Source of the DNA: an uncultured Calothrix sp.
Lineage (GTDB): Bacteria > Cyanobacteriota > Cyanobacteriia > Cyanobacteriales > Nostocaceae
Assembly (NCBI GenBank): GCA_937884685.1
Contig: CAKZYM010000628.1
Coordinates: forward strand, 1 to 11,269
Reading direction: 5' to 3'
Length of the DNA: 11,269 nucleotides
Notes under the pieces: model-generated
Seen by the model: only the letters and a program-made list of their open reading frames with translations
Database searches by the model: none
What the model was told of the DNA's origin: nothing
Translations under genes and position numbers: made by a program
In this document: positions 7,746 through 11,269 of the stretch, piece by piece
Numbering within the stretch: the stretch's first letter is position 1
Layout: each line of letters starts with the position of its first letter

Positions 7746-9125
7746 TTACTGCGGTTTTTCCGCGACAGTAGCAACCATCCGACGCAATTCTCGGAGCCAA
7801 AACTGCAAGCGGATATTTACCCAAGGAACCCTAGCGCTATTGTTTTCACTACGAGCAATTGCAAACAAAGCAATTAAACTATCAAATAAAGCAGCTTGGT
7901 AAACTAGGTCATCGCTTTTAGGTAAACGCATTTTACGACCGAGTTTTTGCCAAAGTTCCGTTAAATTAATTGGTTCTTGGTCTAAAACCTTGAGAAGATT
8001 GTGGACTATTGGTAAAGAAATCAGCTTTTTACCTAAATTAACCCTCCATCCGTCACTGTGAAAATCAGCCGTAATTTCTGACTCAAACCATAATTGATAT
8101 TGAGCGCAAATGTATTGTTGAATATTTTGATAATTAGAAGCTTTGAGAAATTCTAACTGTTCCGGTTCCGGAATAGGAAGAGGATTAATAAAAGTATTGA
8201 ATTGAAATAAAAACTCTTGACAGGTAAGTCTATCCTCCTCCACCAAAGCATTTTCATCAAAAGGTTCATCAAAAACCGTAGTAGCATAACTCAACATCTC
8301 TCCTTTATTACCGCTACCACCCAAAGTTGCAGAAGTTCCCACACAAGCCAAATGATGTTTTGGAGTTTGCAATCTAGCTTTGAGACGACGAATCAAACAA
8401 GCCAAATCCGTTCCTTGTGCTCCATCAAAAGTGTGAATTTCGTCAACCACCAAATAACGCAACGTTTCCGGACTATTCCCAGACCATAATGACTGGTCAT
8501 TGGGACGAACCAGCAAATAGTCCAACATCTTATAATTCGTCAGCAGAATATCCGGGGGACACTGACGCAAAATATTTTTATCAGTGATGATATTCTCCTC
8601 ACCCATAATTGCTTTCGGTTCCCGTTCCGACTCACCTACAAACAAACCAGCAGTTATTTTCCCTTTCAATTTAGGATTATTGTAAATAAGACCTGCTAAC
8701 CGCTTTGCTTGGTCGGTAGCAAGAGCATTCATCGGGTAAATAAGTAGCGCTTTAATACCCGATTCGCTTTCATGCTGATAGCAGTGGTCGAGAATAGGTA
8801 ACATAAAACATTCCGTCTTACCAGAACCCGTTCCCGTAGCGACAAGGGTTGATTGGTAATAAGGTACTTTTAAGCGAGCAAAAGCTTGTTCTTGGTGACG
8901 ATGGGGAGGAAAAGCCATCGGTACATCGGGGAAATAGTCTGTACCAGTGGAACCAGGACGGAATGGTAAACTAACTGAGAGGTAAGGACCTTTGAATATT
9001 GCTTCTGGGGTTGATAAAAAGCGTTGTATTAAATCCTCGAATCCAGGAGAAGCGGGACGGAATTCGGTTTTTAAGAAGTCTTCAATGCTGGAACGGATTT
9101 CGGAAGCAATTACTGACGGAATCAT
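7746..9125 (-). CDS. Giant helicase, N-terminal segment: RecA1 ATPase domain
   Basis: 459 residues from ATG 9125 to TAA 7748-7746. It carries the first RecA-like domain of an SF2 helicase: HRHQEQAFARL (75-85), Walker A TGTGSGKT (97-104), motif Ia LLIYPMNALATDQAKRL (127-143), LLTNYKMLDYLLVRP (194-208), DEIH box VVDEIH (226-231) and motif III GTSATLGG (263-270). After that comes a helical stretch ending in ATVAEKPQ. Cut here, it can bind ATP but lacks motifs IV-VI, so it should not unwind DNA alone. The start is two bases after the TAA of the four-helix-bundle gene (TAATCATG), with no Shine-Dalgarno sequence, so translation is probably coupled to that gene. The family resemblance is to DruE/DrmA-type defence helicases and YprA (COG1205). 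Confidence 0.82.
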   Translation of the reverse strand: MIPSVIASEIRSSIEDFLKTEFRPASPGFEDLIQRFLSTPEAIFKGPYLSVSLPFRPGSTGTDYFPDVPMAFPPHRHQEQAFARLKVPYYQSTLVATGTGSGKTECFMLPILDHCYQHESESGIKALLIYPMNALATDQAKRLAGLIYNNPKLKGKITAGLFVGESEREPKAIMGEENIITDKNILRQCPPDILLTNYKMLDYLLVRPNDQSLWSGNSPETLRYLVVDEIHTFDGAQGTDLACLIRRLKARLQTPKHHLACVGTSATLGGSGNKGEMLSYATTVFDEPFDENALVEEDRLTCQEFLFQFNTFINPLPIPEPEQLEFLKASNYQNIQQYICAQYQLWFESEITADFHSDGWRVNLGKKLISLPIVHNLLKVLDQEPINLTELWQKLGRKMRLPKSDDLVYQAALFDSLIALFAIARSENNSARVPWVNIRLQFWLRELRRMVATVAEKPQ

Positions 9126-9127
9126 GA

Positions 9128-9562
9128 TTAATGGTTCGTGGGTAGGGGTTCGTGGTTCGTGGTTTTTTTGGGGTAGGGGTTTTGCGGGTGTTTTAGTTTT
9201 TTGAGTTTGATTTTTAGTTTTCGGGTTATGGTGATTAGGATTTTGAGAATTCGGTTGCTTTCTTCTAATAAATGTTTGATTTTTTGTTCTTCGATTATTT
9301 GTGCTTTGATTAATACGGTTAGCCAGTATTCGGTTTCTCTGGCTTCTTTTAAAGCTATTTCTAGTTTGTGTAAAAAATCTTTATCGCTTTGAGCAGATTG
9401 AGCTTCACGTACATTTGCACCAATAGAAGTTCCAGAACGAATCAATTGTTTATACAAAACCCTAGCAACACCTCCTTGTTCATCAAGAAACTGACAAAGC
9501 TTGACAACTCTAACAGCAAAATCAAGCGTTCTATCCTGAATATTTTGATTATCATCACCCAT
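9128..9562 (-). CDS. Four-helix-bundle protein (S23/intervening-sequence type)
   Basis: 144 residues. The core (about 1-118) carries the family hallmarks QLIRSGTSIGANVREAQSA and EIALKEARETEYWL, plus a C-terminal helix ending in ILKILITITRKLKIK. This family was first seen in intervening sequences of 23S rRNA genes and is structurally related to Avd of diversity-generating retroelements. Its function is generally unknown, and no reverse transcriptase or template repeat is present here. Family members are usually near 120 residues. Here a tail (NPYPKKTTNHEPLPTNH) is added and is encoded by heptamer repeats. Initiation is strong: GAGGAGGAGG lies 8 nt upstream, inside the last codons of the methylase remnant, whose TAA is 3 nt before the ATG. 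The stop is 2 nt before the giant-helicase ATG. It is tightly packed in an operon and may be an inserted module. Confidence 0.87.
   Translation of the reverse strand: MGDDNQNIQDRTLDFAVRVVKLCQFLDEQGGVARVLYKQLIRSGTSIGANVREAQSAQSDKDFLHKLEIALKEARETEYWLTVLIKAQIIEEQKIKHLLEESNRILKILITITRKLKIKLKKLKHPQNPYPKKTTNHEPLPTNH
9133..9167. repeat. Heptamer array (GGTTCGT) inside the four-helix-bundle gene end
   Basis: Plus-strand units are GGTTCGT, GGGTAGG, GGTTCGT, GGTTCGT and GGTTTTT, i.e. ACGAACC-type heptamers in reverse orientation. They code for the last dozen or so residues of the four-helix-bundle protein (KKTTNHEPLPTNH). Further G-rich sequence (GGGGTAGGGG) to 9180 extends the low-complexity tail. 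The array is inverted relative to the related one at 9582-9616 on the other side of the gene. Confidence 0.87.
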
Positions 9563-9570
9563 CTTTTAAA

Positions 9571-9580
9571 CCTCCTCCTC
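9571..9580 (-). promoter_or_regulatory. Ribosome binding site of the four-helix-bundle gene
   Basis: The minus strand reads GAGGAGGAGG, 8 nt before ATG 9562-9560. It is the only strong Shine-Dalgarno sequence seen before any gene of the cluster. It doubles as codons (Glu-Glu-Glu) at the end of the methylase remnant, so translation of that remnant would sweep over it. Confidence 0.8.
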
Positions 9581-9581
9581 T

Positions 9582-9616
9582 CCCAACCCCGAACCACGAA
9601 CCCCGAACCCCGAACC
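9582..9616. repeat. Heptamer array (CCGAACC/ACGAACC) in the end of the methylase remnant
   Basis: Five plus-strand units: CCCAACC, CCGAACC, ACGAACC, CCGAACC, CCGAACC. The minus strand reads through them as part of the glycine-rich tail (GFGVRGSGLG) of the methylase remnant. The family is that of the arrays at 2742-2776 and, inverted, 9133-9167. Confidence 0.88.
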
Positions 9617-9887
9617 CGAAAAGGATTTCCACGCAATTTGATAGTCATCTTCTCGATTACATAAAGTGAAAGGAGCTTCGTAAATAATTGTTCGTTCTAT
9701 CGCTCCTCCTGGCATGGTGTCATCTATGATTGTGCGTTCAACCGTTCCAGATGTCATATCTTTAATGTCTTCCCATCCCAGTTCACCTTTTTTAGCTTTA
9801 CGAGGGAAGCCAACACCAACAAGTCCTTTACTAACCGTAAATACAATTCGTCCGTTTTGGTCGTACCAAGTATCCTTTTCGTATTGA

Positions 9888-9903
9888 CTCACATCTTGCA
9901 CCT
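9888..9903. repeat. Left terminal inverted repeat of the IS
   Basis: CTCACATCTTGCACCT, identical over all 16 bases to the complement of 11254-11269. Inward of it the two ends diverge (GGTGAAAT against ACCGAGTA). The transposase stop codon TGA (9891-9889) lies inside it. Confidence 0.88.
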
Positions 9904-11034
9904 GGTGAAATAGATGTTAAAACCACAACTACGTACAAGGGGGTTTAACCGCTCAATATTAAGTAAAAGAAGAGACACAACTATTTTAGGGAAAAATGAT
10001 TCAAGGGCAGTTTGGGCTGCCTCACCCCAATCAGGTGGAAATGGTAACTGAGTCGATAAATAAGTCCAGTGGACTATAAAATAAGCAGTTAAGGAAAGAA
10101 CAAGCCAGCGATAAATTCCGATTAAAGTTTTTTGGCCAAAACGATGTAAACCAAAACGGTGTTTTGCTGTTTTAAACCACCCCTCAATCTGCCATCTACG
10201 TTTTCCCCACCATTTAATGGTGCTAGCTTTTAAAGGTTTAGTAGATAAAACAAATCTTTTTTCGAGTCTTCCATTTTCGCGTTTGAGATAATACCAAGCT
10301 ACAGTGACAGGAAAATCTAAACCTACCAAATATACCTGTTGTCCCTGTTTATGTAAATGTCTCAAAACTCTGCCATCAACTAACTTACGGTTAATAGAAA
10401 GTCCTGTAACAGCATGATATTTAAGTTTCCGAACGCCATGTAAAAACTCTATACTGCCGAAAGCTGTATCAGCCAAAATCATTACCTGAAAATGTTTAGT
10501 TAGTAATTTAGGTAAACTTTTGACCAATTTAAGTCCTAGTTGTGCTTGTGAAGGTGTACCTTTACCTCTCCACACTCTGAAGCTCCAAGGGATTCGCCAT
10601 TTTCCGACCACTAGATACAGTACTACCATATGTAATCCCCGTTTACCGTTGTAGACTGAAATTAAATGTTCAAATTCTTTGAATTTACCTCTTTTTTCAA
10701 GAGTCGTAAGGTCAACAATTACTTGTAATTTTGGTCTACGCCCTCTGCTTTCTTCATACAAAGCTTTTAAAACTACCTCTAATATTGAACGGCGAATTTC
10801 ACGGATTATTTTTCGTGTTGACCACGAATTGAGATTTAAAAATCGACTCAAGGCACTTGCAGACTTGATTTTCGAGTGTTCTGGTAACGGATGCCCTTGG
10901 GCTTCTAAAAATAATCCCAACATCGATTCGAGATTCTCTCTTTGATACTGTGTGGGCATCAATTCTGTGAGAGTGTAAACTAATTCCTGGGCGTGGGCAA
11001 GCATTTTCTTGCTTTTTAAAATTTGGTATTTCAC
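9889..11034 (-). CDS. IS4-family DDE transposase
   Basis: 381 residues if started at GTG 11034. ATG at 11004, 10 codons in, is an alternative, and neither start has a well-placed Shine-Dalgarno sequence. The RNase H-like DDE catalytic triad is visible: D108 in VIVDLTTLEKRGKF, D189 in MILADTAFGS and E284 in RRWQIEGWFKTAKHRFGL. R280, E284 and K291 keep the R-x3-E-x6-K spacing of the IS4 YREK signature, although the tyrosine position is not kept. The protein would cut and rejoin the ends of this element. The frame is uninterrupted, and the last codons and TGA fall inside the left inverted repeat (YFTRCKM end), so the gene fills the element to its tip. The basic N-terminal region with SASALSRFLNLNSWSTRKI probably binds the ends. 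Confidence 0.9.
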   Translation of the reverse strand: MKYQILKSKKMLAHAQELVYTLTELMPTQYQRENLESMLGLFLEAQGHPLPEHSKIKSASALSRFLNLNSWSTRKIIREIRRSILEVVLKALYEESRGRRPKLQVIVDLTTLEKRGKFKEFEHLISVYNGKRGLHMVVLYLVVGKWRIPWSFRVWRGKGTPSQAQLGLKLVKSLPKLLTKHFQVMILADTAFGSIEFLHGVRKLKYHAVTGLSINRKLVDGRVLRHLHKQGQQVYLVGLDFPVTVAWYYLKRENGRLEKRFVLSTKPLKASTIKWWGKRRWQIEGWFKTAKHRFGLHRFGQKTLIGIYRWLVLSLTAYFIVHWTYLSTQLPFPPDWGEAAQTALESFFPKIVVSLLLLNIERLNPLVRSCGFNIYFTRCKM

Positions 11035-11049
11035 GCCCTTTTTCTCATA

Positions 11050-11082
11050 TTTTCTGTCATTAAAACAAATTTAATCAGAAAA
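11050..11082. other. Hairpin in the transposase leader
   Basis: TTTTCTG (11050-11056) pairs with CAGAAAA (11076-11082), and ATTAAA (11059-11064) with TTTAAT (11070-11075). This makes a 13-bp AT-rich stem with a 2-nt bulge and a 5-nt loop. On the plus strand a T-run follows (11085-11091), so it could act as a weak terminator for that direction. On the minus strand it lies in the 5' leader of the transposase, where IS elements often carry structures that limit read-in expression. The function is inference. Confidence 0.4.
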
Positions 11083-11253
11083 AATTTTTTTGGCGATCGC
11101 ATTGCGTCATCACCGCATCTTGATAGTTGTTTTATTCTTATGTAATAATATTTAGTTTAATGTCTGATTAAATACTTGTACTGATAAGTAACTTTCTTCT
11201 GCTCGCCATTAATTTTTTATACTCTTTATCTCGCTTTTAAGAGTTTACTCGGT

Positions 11254-11269
11254 AGGTGCAAGATGTGAG
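11254..11269. repeat. Right terminal inverted repeat of the IS
   Basis: AGGTGCAAGATGTGAG, the exact complement of 9888-9903, at the end of the window. The 219 bp between the transposase start and this repeat (11035-11253) hold one HIP1 octamer (11093-11100) and the hairpin at 11050-11082. I see no reading frame and no convincing promoter there. Confidence 0.88.

Larger units (their letters stand above)
2772..9125 (-). pseudogene. Giant DUF1998 (DruE/DISARM-like) helicase frame with two in-frame TAA codons
   Basis: One frame of 2118 codons runs from ATG 9125 to TAG 2772, broken only by TAA at 7748-7746 (codon 460) and TAA at 6599-6597 (codon 843). The three stretches lie in the same phase, and the 48 codons between the second stop and the next usable start translate into normal-looking protein, so no frameshift is involved. 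Read through, the product is an SF2 helicase: RecA1 with Walker A and DEIH, cysteine pairs, a split RecA2, a coiled coil, more zinc knuckles, a DUF1998/MZB cysteine cluster and a nuclease-like tail. A length near 2100 residues with helicase plus DUF1998 in one chain fits DruE of Druantia. DISARM splits these parts between DrmA and DrmB. Each stop follows a Gln codon (CAG TAA, CAA TAA) and is one C-to-T change from CAA. Recent nonsense mutation is the simplest reading. Sequencing error, readthrough or a working split protein remain possible. Confidence 0.8.
9566..9901 (-). pseudogene. C-terminal remnant of a large Eco57I-type DNA methyltransferase, cut by the IS
   Basis: The native part begins just inside 9887 and reads YEKDTWYDQNGRIVFTVSKG, then GWEDIKDM, PGGAIERTIIYEAPF and CNREDDYQIAWKSF. 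From memory this matches the extreme C-terminus of large (over 1000 aa) Eco57I-like methylase/restriction proteins, which often sit beside DUF1998 helicases. No SAM-binding or NPPY motif remains, because the 5' part lies beyond the IS and outside the window. A GTG at 9901-9899 inside the IS inverted repeat could open the frame (111 codons), but the product would have no catalytic core. After WKSF the tail GSGFGVRGSGLGEEEV is encoded by heptamers and by the ribosome binding site of the next gene, so the original 3' end is altered too. The methyltransferase identification is moderate; its remnant status is clear. Confidence 0.65.
9888..11269 (-). mobile_element. IS element with IS4-type transposase and 16-bp terminal inverted repeats
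   Basis: CTCACATCTTGCACCT (9888-9903) is repeated, exactly inverted, as 11254-11269, which is the last base of the window. Between the two copies lie a single DDE transposase gene and a 235-bp upstream region. The element is at least 1382 bp, and the inverted repeat may extend outward on the right. The left end abuts coding sequence of a methyltransferase C-terminus, which shows that a gene was interrupted. The target-site duplication cannot be judged because the right flank is missing. One intact gene and perfect repeats suggest a recent arrival. Confidence 0.85.

Noticed and set aside
6597..7748. Recoding of TAA as an amino acid (selenocysteine, pyrrolysine or an altered genetic code)
   Set aside because: TAA is not the codon used for Sec or Pyl, and the RelE-UvrD, four-helix-bundle and methylase-remnant genes in this window all terminate with TAA, so a global reassignment is excluded.
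9128..9562. Avd accessory gene of a diversity-generating retroelement
   Set aside because: There is no reverse transcriptase and no template/variable repeat pair in the window, and the gene fits the general S23-type four-helix-bundle family.
9442..9648. Minus-strand open frame of 68 codons rich in Arg and Gly (MTIKLRGNPFRVRGSGFVVRG)
   Set aside because: It overlaps the methylase remnant and the start of the four-helix-bundle gene, and its beginning is only a translation of the heptamer array.

Overview
The window looks like the chromosome of a filamentous, probably heterocyst-forming cyanobacterium (Nostocales). The evidence is four HIP1 octamers (GCGATCGC at 1467, 5194, 6423 and 11093), moderately AT-rich coding DNA, and several arrays of 7-bp tandem repeats of the kind scattered through such genomes. 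I could not run any search, so family names rest on motifs read by eye.

Layout, left to right. Positions 1-158 (+) are the last 51 codons of a RecD-like SF1 helicase. Everything else is on the minus strand, so it is transcribed from right to left. In that direction the order is: (i) an IS element with an IS4-type DDE transposase, between 16-bp inverted repeats at 9888-9903 and 11254-11269; the right repeat ends exactly at the window edge. (ii) A 3' remnant of what looks like a large Eco57I-type DNA methyltransferase (9566-9901), cut by the IS. (iii) A small four-helix-bundle (S23/intervening-sequence type) protein gene (9128-9562). (iv) One 2118-codon frame (9125 down to 2772) for a giant SF2 helicase with DUF1998/MZB zinc cluster and a nuclease-like tail. 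It resembles DruE of Druantia and the DrmA/DrmB pair of DISARM, and it is interrupted by two in-frame TAA codons. (v) A 420-bp repeat-filled spacer. (vi) An intact 715-aa SF1 (UvrD-type) helicase with an N-terminal RelE/ParE-like domain (204-2351).

A DNA methyltransferase, a giant DUF1998 helicase with a nuclease-like C-terminus and a toxin-fold/UvrD helicase together suggest a phage-defence or restriction-like cassette related to Druantia/DISARM, but with a composition I do not recognise as a named subtype. In this genome it appears to be decaying or specially controlled: the methylase is severed and the helicase carries two nonsense codons, while the rest of the helicase frame is clean.

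A second theme is short repeats. The 3' ends of three consecutive genes (methylase, four-helix bundle, giant helicase) fall inside arrays of one heptamer family (ACGAACC and variants). A ten-unit array of another heptamer directly abuts the start codon of the RelE-UvrD gene. The spacer before that gene also holds two MITE-like inverted repeats and a second copy of the first eight codons of the gene.
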